Source: Paenibacillus soyae
GTDB taxonomy: Bacteria; Bacillota; Bacilli; Paenibacillales; Paenibacillaceae
DNA: 64,000 nt
Assembly: GCF_024623455.1 (NCBI RefSeq)
Contig: NZ_JANIPJ010000002.1
Location: 434,001 to 498,000, forward strand
Reading direction: 5' to 3'
Shown here one piece after another: positions 1 to 9,645 of this stretch. Position numbers and translations under genes: made by a program. Each line of letters begins with the position of its first letter. Within the stretch, counting starts at the first letter, position 1. The notes beneath the pieces were generated by a model that worked only from the letters and a program-made list of their open reading frames with translations, did not search any database and had not been told where the DNA came from.

Positions 1-238
1 TCGCGATCTTGCGGGACGGGCCCTTCGCTTCTTCGTTGCTGTCCGCTTGTTTCTCCGCGACGTCGCGGACGAGGATAGCCAGCCTTCTAGGCGTTGCGAA
101 AGCTTCAACCACACCGTGTTCGACCCTGGATTCGGACAGCCACTTCTCGGCCTTCTCTTTCAATTGATTGATCGCGCCGCGCACGAAACGCGCAGGCACC
201 TCTTCTAGGCCGATCTCCAGTAATAGGTCTTTAGCCAT
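1..238 (-). CDS. glyS: Glycyl-tRNA synthetase beta subunit, N-terminal part (cut by window start)
   Basis: This is the 5' end of the beta chain of the bacterial alpha2-beta2 glycyl-tRNA synthetase, which charges tRNA-Gly in the cytoplasm. The protein begins MAKDLLLEIGLEEVPARF, the typical GlyS opening (GxEExP followed by basic residues), and reads about 79 codons before the window edge. The ATG lies one base after the glyQ stop codon, so both subunits are translated from one mRNA under the same T-box leader. The rest of the gene, including the HD-like and anticodon-binding regions, lies outside the window. Confidence 0.96.
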   Translation of the reverse strand, partial: MAKDLLLEIGLEEVPARFVRGAINQLKEKAEKWLSESRVEHGVVEAFATPRRLAILVRDVAEKQADSNEEAKGPSRKIA

Positions 239-239
239 T

Positions 240-1118
240 CTACTCCACTCCTTTCTTCAGCAACGGGAATCCCAGACGTTCGCGTTCTTCCAGATAGGTA
301 GCCGCGCACTGGCGCGCCAAGTTCCGGACTCTCGTTATATAACCCGTACGCTCCGTCACGCTGATCGCTCCGCGCGCGTCCAGAAGGTTGAACGTATGGG
401 AGCACTTCAGCACGTAATCGTAAGCCGGGAACACCAGATGATGCTCCATCGTTTTTTTCGCTTCTTCCTCGTACATGTTGAACAAGGAGAACAGCATCGC
501 CGTGTCCGACGTCTCGAACGTATATTTGGAATGCTCGAATTCAGGCTGCAGGAATACATCGCCGTACGTCACGCCGTCCACCCATTCCAGGTCGAATACG
601 TTCTCTTTCTCTTGAATATAGGAAGCCAGTCGCTCCATGCCGTACGTAATTTCAACCGCTACCGGATTCGCGTCGATGCCGCCTACCTGTTGGAAATACG
701 TGAACTGGGTGATTTCCATGCCGTCCAGCCATACTTCCCAGCCAAGTCCCCAGGCACCGAGAGTAGGAGACTCCCAGTTATCCTCGACGAAGCGGATATC
801 ATGGTCTTTGGCGTCGATGCCAAGACGTTTCAAGCTCTCCAGATACAGCTCTTGGATGTTATCCGGCGACGGCTTCAGAATCACTTGAAATTGATGATGC
901 TGGTACAAGCGGTTCGGGTTCTCCCCGTAACGGCCGTCCGCCGGGCGGCGGGAAGGCTCAACGTAAGCCACGTTCCATGGCTCCGGGCCGATCGAGCGAA
1001 GGAACGTCATGGGATTCATCGTGCCCGCGCCCTTCTCTACGTCGTAGGGCTGTACCAGAATGCAGTTCTGTTCCGCCCAGAACTGTTGAAGCGTTAAGAT
1101 CATGCCTTGAAAATTCAT
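240..1118 (-). CDS. glyQ: Glycyl-tRNA synthetase alpha subunit
   Basis: Catalytic class II alpha chain of the tetrameric glycyl-tRNA synthetase, which joins glycine to tRNA-Gly using ATP. The 292-residue length is normal for the family. The N-terminus [17 protein letters not shown] and the downstream blocks [15 protein letters not shown] and [17 protein letters not shown] are the strongly conserved GlyQ signature. The ATG follows an AAGGAG ribosome site. The gene is first in a glyQ-glyS operon with a T-box leader directly upstream, so expression should rise when uncharged tRNA-Gly accumulates. Confidence 0.98.
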   Translation of the reverse strand: MNFQGMILTLQQFWAEQNCILVQPYDVEKGAGTMNPMTFLRSIGPEPWNVAYVEPSRRPADGRYGENPNRLYQHHQFQVILKPSPDNIQELYLESLKRLGIDAKDHDIRFVEDNWESPTLGAWGLGWEVWLDGMEITQFTYFQQVGGIDANPVAVEITYGMERLASYIQEKENVFDLEWVDGVTYGDVFLQPEFEHSKYTFETSDTAMLFSLFNMYEEEAKKTMEHHLVFPAYDYVLKCSHTFNLLDARGAISVTERTGYITRVRNLARQCAATYLEERERLGFPLLKKGVE

Positions 1119-1196
1119 TCCGTTTCGACTCCTTCTTCCTTGTTATCGTAAAGCTTAAACACGAGCATCCTATGTATCGGCGATTGCAAAACAAAA

Positions 1197-1418
1197 AACT
1201 CCCGCCTCTACGTCTGCTCATCAGACGTAGGGACGAGAGTTGTATCCCGCGGTTCCACCCTACTTGGTTATCCTTTCACGGATAACCCTCTTTGTTCAAA
1301 ATAGACTCCGGAGCGCCCTTCGTCGTGTTCGTCCCATCGGGCTCTCACTTCCCCCGATTCGCTGCAATTTGTCGACGTTTCACGATTACTTTCTCCATCA
1401 TCGTCCACTATTCATAAT
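1197..1418 (-). promoter_or_regulatory. Glycine T-box riboswitch leader of glyQS
   Basis: The minus strand carries the T-box core GGGTGGAACCGCGG (1247-1260), followed by a GC-rich terminator stem (1197-1241) ending in a run of T. Further upstream is a stem I region with a GGGGGAAGTGAGAGCCC-type apical arm. Where the specifier loop is expected, the sequence reads AAG-GGC-GCT-CCGGAG, placing GGC (a glycine codon) at 1315-1317. The same spacing holds in the leuS leader of this window. Uncharged tRNA-Gly should stabilise the antiterminator. Confidence 0.95.
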
Positions 1419-1423
1419 TTTAT

Positions 1424-1452
1424 ATTGTATTCATCTAAATGCCAAAAGTCAA
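1424..1452 (-). promoter_or_regulatory. Sigma-A promoter of the glyQS leader
   Basis: TTGACT (1447-1452) and TACAAT (1424-1429) are separated by 17 bases on the minus strand, just upstream of the T-box leader. The -35 box overlaps the last codons of recO, so glyQS has its own promoter although it directly follows the era-recO cluster. Confidence 0.7.
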
Positions 1453-2192
1453 ACGAATTTGTCAAGCTGATCGAGAAAGTTGCGGGATTTCAAATGGAGC
1501 CCAAGCTGCGCGTCCATTAACGCGCGCATATGGCGTTTCAGCTCCGTTTTCGTTTCGGGCTTTACCGTGATCGCGCCTAGTCTTCTCATGTCCAATCTTC
1601 GAAACAGGCGCAATAGCTTATGAGCGCTTTCGCTTATGGCGGCCGCGGATGGATCTCGCCCCCCGCATCTTCCGCATAAGACGCCGCCCGCATGGGCCGA
1701 CAGCTTAAACGGTCCGACCCGATTGCCGCAGGAAACGCACTCTTCCAGCTCCGGAGCGTAACCGGACAGATCCAGCACTCTCATTTCGTACACATGCATC
1801 ACGATTTGCGGATCCTTGCCTTCGCTGAATGCGGTGAGACAAGCTTTCAACTGCTCGAAATAGAAGACGCTGGGCTCCTCCTCCTGCAGCGTTCGATCGG
1901 TCAGCTCCGCCGCGTAAGAGGCGTAGGCGGATAGATCCAGATGCATACGCAAATCATGGTGAGATTCGATAATCTCACCATGATTGAGCGTTCCGAGGCC
2001 GGTTCCCCGGAAGTATTGGTATTCCCCGTACGTAAATGGCTGGGCCAGCGATGAATGCCTGCTTTTCACTTTTTTTGCCCCGCGGATCAATACGCCCGCT
2101 TTGCCGTTCGTTTTTGTGAGCAGCGTCACAATTTTATTGCTCTCGCCGTAATCCATGCTTCGGATTACGATTCCTTCCACGCGATAAAGCAT
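1449..2192 (-). CDS. recO: DNA repair protein RecO
   Basis: RecO mediates loading of RecA onto SSB-coated single-stranded DNA together with RecF/RecR. The 247-residue protein starts MLYRVEGIVIRSMDYGESNKI, the usual N-terminal OB fold (about residues 1-80). It has a zinc-binding knuckle formed by C152, C155, C173 and C176 (CVSC...CGRC). It follows yqzL by 32 bases, in the era-yqzL-recO order found in Bacillus. The glyQS promoter overlaps its 3' end. Confidence 0.97.
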   Translation of the reverse strand: MLYRVEGIVIRSMDYGESNKIVTLLTKTNGKAGVLIRGAKKVKSRHSSLAQPFTYGEYQYFRGTGLGTLNHGEIIESHHDLRMHLDLSAYASYAAELTDRTLQEEEPSVFYFEQLKACLTAFSEGKDPQIVMHVYEMRVLDLSGYAPELEECVSCGNRVGPFKLSAHAGGVLCGRCGGRDPSAAAISESAHKLLRLFRRLDMRRLGAITVKPETKTELKRHMRALMDAQLGLHLKSRNFLDQLDKFV

Positions 2193-2224
2193 ATCGGCGT
2201 CTCCCCCATGAAACTTGCCAATCC

Positions 2225-2377
2225 TTACTGCCTGTCGTCCATCGTCGCAATATCTTCGTCAAATTCCGGAATGGTTTCAGGATGCTCCGATGATCCGTAC
2301 TGATCCATTTCCTTATACAGCATGAAAGATTCGACATCCCCGGTCAACGTAAAATACTTCCACGAAAAATCTCGCAT
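2225..2377 (-). CDS. yqzL: YqzL family small protein
   Basis: A 50-residue ORF beginning MRDFSWKYFTLTGDVESFM. The (M)xDFSWKxFxxTG opening and the place between era and recO identify it as YqzL, a small protein of unknown function conserved in this gene order. A GGAAAGGGAT ribosome site lies upstream. The C-terminal half is acidic (EFDEDIATMDD). No enzymatic motif is visible. Confidence 0.9.
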   Translation of the reverse strand: MRDFSWKYFTLTGDVESFMLYKEMDQYGSSEHPETIPEFDEDIATMDDRQ

Positions 2378-2491
2378 TCGTATTCATCCCTTTCCGCCTC
2401 GGAAATGCTGCTCCAGACGGTATTAGGATGTGAAATTTGCGGGACGCGTATCCGTGAGAAAAACTGTTATCGCACGCCGCCCGGATTCCTA

Positions 2492-3409
2492 TCAGTCATG
2501 CCGAAAACCGAGATCCTTCAGCACTCTTTCCTGATTGCGCCAATCCTTCTTCACCTTCACCCACAGCTCGAGGAACGTCCGCGAGCCGAGCAGCGCCTCG
2601 ATATCCTTCCGGGCCTGCTTGCCGACTTCCTTCAGGAAATCTCCTCGTTTGCCGATGATGATTCCCTTCTGGGAATCGCGCTCCACGAAGATTACGGCCC
2701 CGATGTAGACGACGCCGTTTTCCTGGACGCGCATATCCTCGATCGCGACGGCGATCGAATGCGGCACTTCTTCGCGCGTCATGTGCAATATTTTTTCCCG
2801 GATCAGCTCCGCGCACACGAATTGCTCCGGATGATCCGTAATTTGATCCGCCGGGTAATACTGCGGCCCTTCCGGCAAATAGCGCGTAAGCTGCTCCAGC
2901 AGCGTCGTCACGTTATTGCCGTTAAGCGCGGAGATCGGCACGATTTCCGCGAACGAATACAATTCGTTGTATTGCGCGATCATCGGCAGAAGCTGCTCCG
3001 GCTCGATCTTATCGATCTTGTTCATGACCAGGAAAACCGGGGTCTTCACCTTCTTCAACTGCTCGATAATAAAACGGTCGCCGCCTCCGATCCCCTCCGA
3101 AACATCGACTAGGAATAGAGCGGCCTCGACTTCTTTGAGCGCGCTCTCGGCCGTCTGCATCATGTAATTGCCAAGCTTCGATTGCGGCTTATGAATGCCC
3201 GGCGTATCGAGGAATACGATTTGCGTATCGTTCGTCGTATAGACGCCGTGAATTTTGTTGCGCGTCGTTTGTGGCTTGTCGGACATGATCGCGATCTTCT
3301 GGCCGATCAGATGATTCATTAGCGTAGATTTCCCTACATTCGGCCTTCCGATGATCGCGACGAAGCCCGAGCGAAACTTGTTGCCGCCTTGTTCATTCGT
3401 TTGATTCAT
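2492..3409 (-). CDS. era: GTPase Era
   Basis: Ras-like GTPase that binds 16S rRNA near its 3' end and helps 30S subunit maturation. The 305-residue protein has G1 GRPNVGKS (21-28), G3 DTPGIH, G4 NKID and G5 SALNG. These are followed by a C-terminal KH domain containing [15 protein letters not shown]. It starts two bases after cdd ends and precedes yqzL, so it belongs to the ybeY-dgkA-cdd-era-recO transcription unit, a cluster of ribosome, membrane-lipid and repair functions. Confidence 0.98.
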   Translation of the reverse strand: MNQTNEQGGNKFRSGFVAIIGRPNVGKSTLMNHLIGQKIAIMSDKPQTTRNKIHGVYTTNDTQIVFLDTPGIHKPQSKLGNYMMQTAESALKEVEAALFLVDVSEGIGGGDRFIIEQLKKVKTPVFLVMNKIDKIEPEQLLPMIAQYNELYSFAEIVPISALNGNNVTTLLEQLTRYLPEGPQYYPADQITDHPEQFVCAELIREKILHMTREEVPHSIAVAIEDMRVQENGVVYIGAVIFVERDSQKGIIIGKRGDFLKEVGKQARKDIEALLGSRTFLELWVKVKKDWRNQERVLKDLGFRHD

Positions 3410-3411
3410 GC

Positions 3412-3849
3412 TTAACCTTGCTCCTCCTTGTGCAGCGACAGCGGCGTAAAGGCTCCCGGCAGCAGCTCAGCCACTGACCGGATCGACCAATCGCCCTTTA
3501 GATTTCCCATTATGACCATCATTTCCGGCGCGCATAGCTCGACAAGCACTTGCCTGCATACTCCGCATGGCGCGATCGGACCGTCCGTATCGCCGATAAC
3601 GGCAATCGCTTGAAATTGTCCGGCCGGATGGCCGTCGGCGATCGCCCGGAACAACGCGGTTCTCTCCGCGCAGTTCGTTGGGCTGTACGCCGCGTTCTCG
3701 ATGTTGCAGCCGTAGTGAACGGCGCCGTCCTTATCAAGCAGCGCCGCTCCTACTTGAAACTTCGAATAAGGCACGTATGCGCGCCGCATAGCAACAGTTG
3801 CGGCGCGCATCAAATCAACGTATGGTTCAGCTAATCCTTTGTATTCCAC
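3412..3849 (-). CDS. cdd: Cytidine deaminase
   Basis: Deaminates cytidine and deoxycytidine to uridine and deoxyuridine in pyrimidine salvage. Zinc ligands C60, C95 and C98 and the catalytic glutamate E62 are visible in NCAERTALF and PCGVCRQ. At 145 residues it is slightly longer than the 130-136 typical of homotetrameric Cdd. Translation starts at GTG with AAGGAG eight bases upstream. It sits between dgkA and era, as in Bacillus. Confidence 0.97.
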   Translation of the reverse strand: MEYKGLAEPYVDLMRAATVAMRRAYVPYSKFQVGAALLDKDGAVHYGCNIENAAYSPTNCAERTALFRAIADGHPAGQFQAIAVIGDTDGPIAPCGVCRQVLVELCAPEMMVIMGNLKGDWSIRSVAELLPGAFTPLSLHKEEQG

Positions 3850-3864
3850 TCACGTTACTCCTTC

Positions 3865-4230
3865 CTATGAGCCCGTTACGAATCTCCATAACGGAGGTCC
3901 GAACACGATTAATCCGATTATCGACGCGAAGAACGCCGCTAACGTCACCGCCCCGGCCGCTACGTCTTTGGCCGCTTTCGCCACGGGATGCTGATTCGGG
4001 CTGGCCAGATTAACCGTCTGTTCGATTGCCGTATTCACGAGCTCCAAACTCATGACCAGAGCGATTGACAGCAAGATCAGGCACCATTCCGTAACGGTGA
4101 TGGAAAGCCATAGCCCTAACGCAATGACAACCACCGCCGCCCCGCAATGAAACCTCATGTTCCGTTCTGACTTCAATGCAAAGCGGATACCCGAAAGCGC
4201 GTATGTGAAGCTTCGCAAATAAGCCCTCAT
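3865..4230 (-). CDS. dgkA: Diacylglycerol/undecaprenol kinase
   Basis: Small integral membrane kinase of the DgkA family. In Gram-positive bacteria its members mainly phosphorylate undecaprenol to recycle the cell-wall lipid carrier. The 121-residue protein shows three hydrophobic segments and the family motif ELVNTAIEQTVNL (E and N at the active site). Its ATG overlaps the stop of ybeY (TAATG), which indicates translational coupling. Confidence 0.95.
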   Translation of the reverse strand: MRAYLRSFTYALSGIRFALKSERNMRFHCGAAVVVIALGLWLSITVTEWCLILLSIALVMSLELVNTAIEQTVNLASPNQHPVAKAAKDVAAGAVTLAAFFASIIGLIVFGPPLWRFVTGS

Positions 4231-4727
4231 TAACGGGTCAGACCCGCCTGCTGCAGCACGGCTTCTTGCTTGCCGGTCATGACCGCTTCCGACTGCTCGT
4301 CCTGATGGTCGTAGCCGATCAGGTGCAGAAAGCCGTGAACGAACAGAAACCCGATCTCGCGCTCTAAGGAATGCCCGTACTCTTCGCTTTGGGCGACGGC
4401 CCGTTCGACGGAAATGATAATGTCGCCGAGCATGCCGGATATCGGATCGAGCTCGTCCTCGCTTTCGACCTCGAAGATGATGTCGAGCTCCTCCGTCCCG
4501 TCATCTTGCATAGCGAAGGACAATACGTCCGTAGGACGGTCGATGCCCCGGTAATCGCGGTTCAAAGCATGAATGCTTTCGTCGTCGACGAAGGTGAGGG
4601 TCACTTCGCCTTCCGTCATGCCTTCGGCCTCTCCGGCGAACTGTAGCAGCTCCTTCAGCTTCTCGATCCATGCTTCGGGTATGTTTACTTTGTCTTGTTC
4701 GTTGCTGTAATCCAATTGCAAGCTCAT
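4230..4727 (-). CDS. ybeY: Endoribonuclease / rRNA maturation factor YbeY
   Basis: Metal-dependent single-strand RNase that takes part in 16S rRNA 3' end processing and ribosome quality control. The metal-binding motif [11 protein letters not shown] gives H131, H135 and H141. Length (165) is normal. The gene lies between pgpH and dgkA with one-base spacing to the former, consistent with one operon. Confidence 0.97.
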   Translation of the reverse strand: MSLQLDYSNEQDKVNIPEAWIEKLKELLQFAGEAEGMTEGEVTLTFVDDESIHALNRDYRGIDRPTDVLSFAMQDDGTEELDIIFEVESEDELDPISGMLGDIIISVERAVAQSEEYGHSLEREIGFLFVHGFLHLIGYDHQDEQSEAVMTGKQEAVLQQAGLTR

Positions 4728-4728
4728 A

Positions 4729-6975
4729 CTAATTCGTACGCTCCTTCGTTTTGGCGTCGTCCGGATATTCGATGCGGGAGTGGAAAATGCCGATTACGCT
4801 TTCCTTCAGCGATTGCGCGACTTTGTCCAGCTCCTTCAAGGTCAGGTCGCATTCGTTGTATTGATTGTCGTCCAAGCGGCTTTTGATAATTTTTTGGATC
4901 ATCGCCTCAACCTGCTCCACGGTCGGATTCCGCAAGCTGCGGACAGCCGCCTCCACGCAATCGGCGATCCCAACGACCGCTGCTTCCTTGGACTGCGCCT
5001 TCGGCCCGGGATAACGGAAGTCGTCCTCGGTGAAGGCGGGCTCGATACCCTGCTCCTCCGCCTGCTTAAGCGCTTTATGGTAGAAGTACTTGAGCGACGT
5101 TGTCCCGTGATGCTGCTCCGCGATGTCGCGGATCGGCTTCGGTATGTTATGCGCCTTCAGCATCTCGACTCCGTCCCGCGCATGGGCAACGATGATCGAC
5201 TTGCTCAGCTTCGGATCGATCGTGTCGTGCGGATTTTCGATATTCGTCTGATTCTCGATAAAATAGTTCGGGCGCTTCGTCTTCCCGATATCATGGTAGA
5301 ACGAGCCTACGCGGCACAGCAGCCCGTCCGCCCCGATCGATTCCGCCGCGGCTTCGGACAAATTCCCGACCATGACGCTGTGATGATAAGTGCCGGGCGT
5401 CTCGGTCAGAAGCTTGCGCAGCAGCGGGTGATTCGGGTTGGACAGCTCCACCAGCTTCAGCGCGGACAAGATGCCGAACGTGACCTCGAAGAACGGCATG
5501 AGTCCGATGACGAGCACGGCGGTAAGAAGACCGCTCGCGAACGCGAACGCCACGGAATAAATGAACGGCATCCGTTCGAGCTGCTCCGTCAGCAGGAGCA
5601 CCGCCATTACCGATGCGGATCCGAACAAGCTGACCATGATGCCCGCTTTCAGAATGGTCGAGCGCTGGCTCGCCCTGTGGATCGAAAATACGGCCGCCAG
5701 CGATACGACGATGACAAAAAATCCGAATTTAAAATCGAACAGCTGATTCGGCTGGGTGTTCAGAATGACGCTGCCCATGATCGAGAACAAGAATGAGCTG
5801 ATGATAGCCAAATGCAGATCCAGCAGCAGTGTAATCAGCATCGTTCCGAGCGCCGCCGGCGCCAAATAACCGGCATACGGCGCGGTGTCCGTCTGCGTGA
5901 ACGCGATGATCTGCATCGTTATGATATTGATGAAGAAGATGAGCCACAGCATCAGGAGCTGAGAGTTGCCGTATTTCGGCTTGGCGCCGCCGAGTCCCCC
6001 CGAATGATGCAAATACGCGTAAATCACGATAATAGACATCAGGGAGAGGATAAGCAGACCTGCCTGCGGCCAATAATGCCTCTTGTCCTGCAGCAGGTTG
6101 GAATCCGACAACAGCTTGTACATATCAGCCGTAATCGTCTCGCCCCGCTTCACGATCACATCCCCTTCGTTATACACGACCGGCGGCGTATTCTGCTTGG
6201 CTTGAACCTTGGCTTCTTCCGTCGCTTCCTCATCGAGGAACCTATTCGGCATGATGGAGAATCGCGCCAGCTCCTGCACGATTTCCCTTTCGGTCCGGCT
6301 GGACAGCGTGCTGGCGTTCACCAGCTCGGCCACCTGCATGCGGGCCGTTTCCGCTTCCCTGAGCTGCTCGCTCGTCAGCTTGCGGACGATGTCCCGGGCC
6401 ACGCTCCGCATCTCTTGAAGCTGCTCCGGCGTCAGCTGAGGCATCTTGTAGAAGGTTTCTTCCGGAATCGTGTACTGCTGCGCCTTCGCCACCCTTGCCA
6501 TTTCTTCGAGCAGCGACTCGCTGTACGTTCCGGTCTTTCTGTTCGACTGGATAAAGCTATCGATATGCTGGACGTAACGGCCCGGTATTTCATCGCGGTA
6601 GATTTGAATTTTATTTTCTTTCGTTACCTGATCGTCCATGTTCAGCTGTTCGATCCGGAACAAAATCTGTTCAACCAGCGACTCGTTCCCCAGCGAAACG
6701 TTGCTGTACATATCTACGATGCGACCCGCCGCCTCTTCCTCGGCCAGTCTTGTCGCTTTCTCGTCGCGAATTTGGAACGGCGCCTTTATATCCTTCTCGC
6801 TGACGGCGCCTTCCGTTATATCATAGGTTTCGGGAATGACATGCGGCGCCAGGCTGAAGTAGAACAGCAGCACGAACAAGGCCATAAGCATCCATCTTAC
6901 GGCGGGACTCTGCCTCCAGCCCGGCGCGACCGCCGTGCCCGCGTTCCCCTGCTTGCTTGTCCCGTTCCGATTCAT
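4729..6975 (-). CDS. pgpH: 7TM-HD c-di-AMP phosphodiesterase PgpH
   Basis: Membrane HD phosphohydrolase (YqfF family) that breaks down cyclic di-AMP. The 748-residue chain has an N-terminal membrane anchor (about 27-47), a large extracytoplasmic segment, a block of hydrophobic helices (about 300-490) and a cytoplasmic HD domain. The HD domain contains [30 protein letters not shown] and EQHHGT. The architecture is complete for the family. It follows phoH by 17 bases and precedes ybeY, matching the order in Bacillus and Listeria. Confidence 0.95.
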   Translation of the reverse strand: MNRNGTSKQGNAGTAVAPGWRQSPAVRWMLMALFVLLFYFSLAPHVIPETYDITEGAVSEKDIKAPFQIRDEKATRLAEEEAAGRIVDMYSNVSLGNESLVEQILFRIEQLNMDDQVTKENKIQIYRDEIPGRYVQHIDSFIQSNRKTGTYSESLLEEMARVAKAQQYTIPEETFYKMPQLTPEQLQEMRSVARDIVRKLTSEQLREAETARMQVAELVNASTLSSRTEREIVQELARFSIMPNRFLDEEATEEAKVQAKQNTPPVVYNEGDVIVKRGETITADMYKLLSDSNLLQDKRHYWPQAGLLILSLMSIIVIYAYLHHSGGLGGAKPKYGNSQLLMLWLIFFINIITMQIIAFTQTDTAPYAGYLAPAALGTMLITLLLDLHLAIISSFLFSIMGSVILNTQPNQLFDFKFGFFVIVVSLAAVFSIHRASQRSTILKAGIMVSLFGSASVMAVLLLTEQLERMPFIYSVAFAFASGLLTAVLVIGLMPFFEVTFGILSALKLVELSNPNHPLLRKLLTETPGTYHHSVMVGNLSEAAAESIGADGLLCRVGSFYHDIGKTKRPNYFIENQTNIENPHDTIDPKLSKSIIVAHARDGVEMLKAHNIPKPIRDIAEQHHGTTSLKYFYHKALKQAEEQGIEPAFTEDDFRYPGPKAQSKEAAVVGIADCVEAAVRSLRNPTVEQVEAMIQKIIKSRLDDNQYNECDLTLKELDKVAQSLKESVIGIFHSRIEYPDDAKTKERTN

Positions 6976-6992
6976 GCGGCACTCGTTCCTCT

Positions 6993-7967
6993 CTAGGCTT
7001 TATTTTCGGTATCCCAATCATAAGCCATAATGATTTTTTGGACCAAGGAATGGCGGACGACGTCTCCTTCGGTGAAGTAGATCAAGCCGATTTCATCGAT
7101 GTTCCGCAGGATCCGCTGCGCTTCAATGAGCCCCGATGTCTTGCCTCTTGGCAAGTCGATTTGCGTCACGTCTCCGGTCACGACCATCTTGGAGCCGAAC
7201 CCGAGCCGGGTTAAAAACATCTTCATCTGCTCCGGCGTCGTATTCTGGGCCTCGTCCAAAATAATAAAAGAATCGTCCAGCGTACGGCCGCGCATGTAGG
7301 CGAGCGGCGCGATCTCGATCAAGCCTCTCTCCATCGCCTTCACCGTCTGATCGGGCCCGAGCACGTCATGCAGCGCGTCGTACAGAGGACGCAGGTAAGG
7401 ATCCACCTTCTCCTGCAGGTCTCCTGGCAGGAACCCCAAGTTCTCGCCGGCCTCAACCGCGGGTCTGGTTAATACGATTCGTTTCACGGAGCCTTCCTTG
7501 AGAGCCGTTACCGCCAGCACGACCGCCAAATAGGTTTTGCCCGTTCCCGCGGGACCGATGCCGAATACGATATCCTTCTTGCGAATCGTCTTGACGTAGT
7601 GGCGCTGGCCGATCGTCTTGACCATAATCTTCTTGCCGCGGTATGTCGTAGCGACTTCCTTCTTGAACAGGTCGAGAAGCTCCTCCGCCTGCATCGTGCG
7701 TGCGAGCTCAAGCGCGTAAGCGACGTCCCGTTCCGACGGATTGTAGCCTCCCCGGACAAGCTGCAGCAACACCCGGTATAACTGCTCTAGCGACTCCGCT
7801 TCGTTCTCGGGTCCGGTAATGACGATTTCCGCTTCCCGGGACGCGATTTTGGACTCGACGCCTTCTTCTACTAATCTTAAAAACCGATCCTGAGGCCCGA
7901 ATACAGCCAATCCTTCTGCTGCGTTTTCTAGCGGGATTTTTATCGTTTTCGTTTCGATTGGCAACAA
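6993..7967 (-). CDS. phoH: PhoH family ATPase
   Basis: PhoH-like P-loop NTPase, thought to act in RNA metabolism together with YbeY. Walker A GPAGTGKT lies at residues 138-145, Walker B is seen in FIILDEAQNT, and LTRPAVEAGENLGFLPG is a family hallmark. Translation appears to start at TTG, with GGGAG eight bases upstream that overlaps the yqfD stop codon. It lies between yqfD and pgpH. The exact molecular role is not shown by the sequence. Confidence 0.95.
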   Translation of the reverse strand: MLPIETKTIKIPLENAAEGLAVFGPQDRFLRLVEEGVESKIASREAEIVITGPENEAESLEQLYRVLLQLVRGGYNPSERDVAYALELARTMQAEELLDLFKKEVATTYRGKKIMVKTIGQRHYVKTIRKKDIVFGIGPAGTGKTYLAVVLAVTALKEGSVKRIVLTRPAVEAGENLGFLPGDLQEKVDPYLRPLYDALHDVLGPDQTVKAMERGLIEIAPLAYMRGRTLDDSFIILDEAQNTTPEQMKMFLTRLGFGSKMVVTGDVTQIDLPRGKTSGLIEAQRILRNIDEIGLIYFTEGDVVRHSLVQKIIMAYDWDTENKA

Positions 7968-7970
7968 TTC

Positions 7971-9164
7971 TCAGTCTCCCTGCATCTGGACTATTGGCAC
8001 TTCCTGAACAATCGATTGTTCCACTTCAAAAAGAACTTTCATATAAACTTTACCATTCTCAGCCTTTTCATGCAAAACAAATTCGCTTCTGACGACAGCG
8101 TCGCTTCCCGCTTTTTCGAGGACATCCGCTCTCGCCTGCATGATCCCGACGGCTTTTGCTTCTTCCTCCGACAGCGTTCGTTCCTGAAGCTCCGTCTCCA
8201 TCACCGTTTCCTTCATTCGTCCGAAAGGCAGCGTAATATTGCGCCAGGAGAACCGTTCCTGATGATCGATCGTCTCGGAGGCTTCGAAGCCGTCCTTGCC
8301 GTAGCCGCTGATTTGAAGGGCGCGCGAGCCGATGACGGCGTACCATTTCGTTTTCTTCTCGCCCGTATAAACCTTCGTTGTCTGGATAAGAGGCGTTTCG
8401 ACGAGAAATTCGTACCACACCAGCCCTCGGACCAATCCTTTGGCGACAACCGCGCGGGAATTCGTTTCGGAGCCGATAATGCCGGAAATCAAGGTTTGTC
8501 CTTTTTTGACGCGCGTATTTTTTTTCACGACGGCTTTGCCCGTTTCCGCGATGATCTGCGTGACAACGCCGTCCGCCGACGCGACCAAATGCCTCGGATT
8601 TTGCAGGTCCGGCAGATCCGGGATCGTCATCTCCACGACTCGGATGCTAACCTTGGTTCCTTTCTTCTCCACGCCGACCCATGTCGTGCCCGGCAGAGCA
8701 GTCACCAGCCGCTTCGAGATCACGTCGGGGCTTTGCAGGCGGAACGACCATTGCATGGGATACAATCCTTCTTGCTTCGCGGCCTGAAGGATCTGCTCCT
8801 CGGACAGCTTCACGTTTCCATCCACTTCAATGGTCCATACCAGCGACGACAACATGAATATAATCGCGAAGAACAGGGCGATCCCGCCCGTAAACCAAAT
8901 CCTCCGCTCCGCCTTGACCAGCCAGAACGGCAGCCCCCTGCGATCCGTTACGTGAATCCGGCAGCCTGTCTCTTTCAAATACGGGCGAAGCCGGAAAAAA
9001 TCGCTGACGGAAACCTCGAATTGGAGAAGCCCCTTGCTTGTCCAACGAATGCCGGACAGAGCAAGGCCTCCTGACAAGGCCCGATTGACGAACTGCTCGG
9101 GCGATCCGCCCCGCGCCTCGACGATCACAACGCCCTTAAACCATAATAACCCTTGTCCCCTCAC
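7971..9164 (-). CDS. yqfD: Sporulation protein YqfD
   Basis: YqfD-family membrane protein made in the mother cell during sporulation, paired with YqfC (SpoIVA-associated, YabP-like). The 397-residue protein has one clear membrane segment (about 92-112) and a long extracytoplasmic beta-rich part containing VVKKNTRVKKGQTLISG. The start is GTG after GAGGGGGAG. It is 22 bases downstream of yqfC. Loss of the orthologue in Bacillus is reported to impair sporulation; the biochemical role is unknown. Confidence 0.93.
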   Translation of the reverse strand: MRGQGLLWFKGVVIVEARGGSPEQFVNRALSGGLALSGIRWTSKGLLQFEVSVSDFFRLRPYLKETGCRIHVTDRRGLPFWLVKAERRIWFTGGIALFFAIIFMLSSLVWTIEVDGNVKLSEEQILQAAKQEGLYPMQWSFRLQSPDVISKRLVTALPGTTWVGVEKKGTKVSIRVVEMTIPDLPDLQNPRHLVASADGVVTQIIAETGKAVVKKNTRVKKGQTLISGIIGSETNSRAVVAKGLVRGLVWYEFLVETPLIQTTKVYTGEKKTKWYAVIGSRALQISGYGKDGFEASETIDHQERFSWRNITLPFGRMKETVMETELQERTLSEEEAKAVGIMQARADVLEKAGSDAVVRSEFVLHEKAENGKVYMKVLFEVEQSIVQEVPIVQMQGD

Positions 9165-9186
9165 CCTATTCTCCCCCTCAATCCTT

Positions 9187-9465
9187 TTATGGCAACAGCT
9201 GTATATTCGTAATAATCCCTTCGATAAAAACCTCTTCCGTCCATATCGTGCGTATGACCAGCGAGCTGCCCGTCACTTCCAGCTGGCCCTTGCTGAGCGC
9301 CAGACGAAGACGTTCGCTCGAAAACTGAACGACGCCCCGGTGGTTTTCGATATACAGCTGGCGATCGCCAATCATGGTTAGCCTAGGCAAGTCATAAACG
9401 ACATCTTGCGGCATGTCGAGAAGCTCTGCCGTAAGCTTGTGGAATTTGCGTTTCAAATGGCGCAT
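9187..9465 (-). CDS. yqfC: Sporulation protein YqfC
   Basis: A 92-residue YabP/YqfC-family protein with the typical block LTMIGDRQLYIENHRGVV and a final segment ending in GIITNIQL. It heads the yqfC-yqfD-phoH run. An AAGGAGGTC site precedes the ATG with rather long spacing. In the upstream gap the minus strand reads ACATAA, 15 bases, CATATTTT. This loosely resembles a sigma-E promoter and is only tentative. A 10-bp stem hairpin (9501-9529) lies between that motif and the gene. Confidence 0.92.
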   Translation of the reverse strand: MRHLKRKFHKLTAELLDMPQDVVYDLPRLTMIGDRQLYIENHRGVVQFSSERLRLALSKGQLEVTGSSLVIRTIWTEEVFIEGIITNIQLLP

Positions 9466-9500
9466 AGACGGGCTTTGACCTCCTTGGCGATAAAAGGGTA

Positions 9501-9529
9501 GTTCAAAAAGCCGATCGAACTTTTTGAAC
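9501..9529. repeat. Inverted repeat GTTCAAAAAG in the yqfC leader
   Basis: GTTCAAAAAG (9501-9510) and its exact complement CTTTTTGAAC (9520-9529) flank a 9-base loop. It is not followed by a T run on either strand, so it is not a standard terminator. The same 10-mer opens the larger element upstream of addB (19347), so both may belong to one repeat family. Confidence 0.6.
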
Positions 9530-9602
9530 CTATATTTAAGTGTGCTATACCAAAATATGCTAAGCTCCTGTCCCTTATGTAATCCGACGGAAAAATAACA
9601 AA

Positions 9603-9628
9603 AAAAACACCCCTGTACAGGGGTGTTT
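9603..9628 (-). terminator. Intrinsic terminator of rpsU-yqeY
   Basis: A perfect 26-base palindrome centred on TGTACA (AAAACACCCC arms) followed on the minus strand by further T residues. It lies 17 bases beyond the yqeY stop and separates rpsU-yqeY from yqfC. Confidence 0.88.
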
Positions 9629-9645
9629 TGTGTCCGGATATTATG

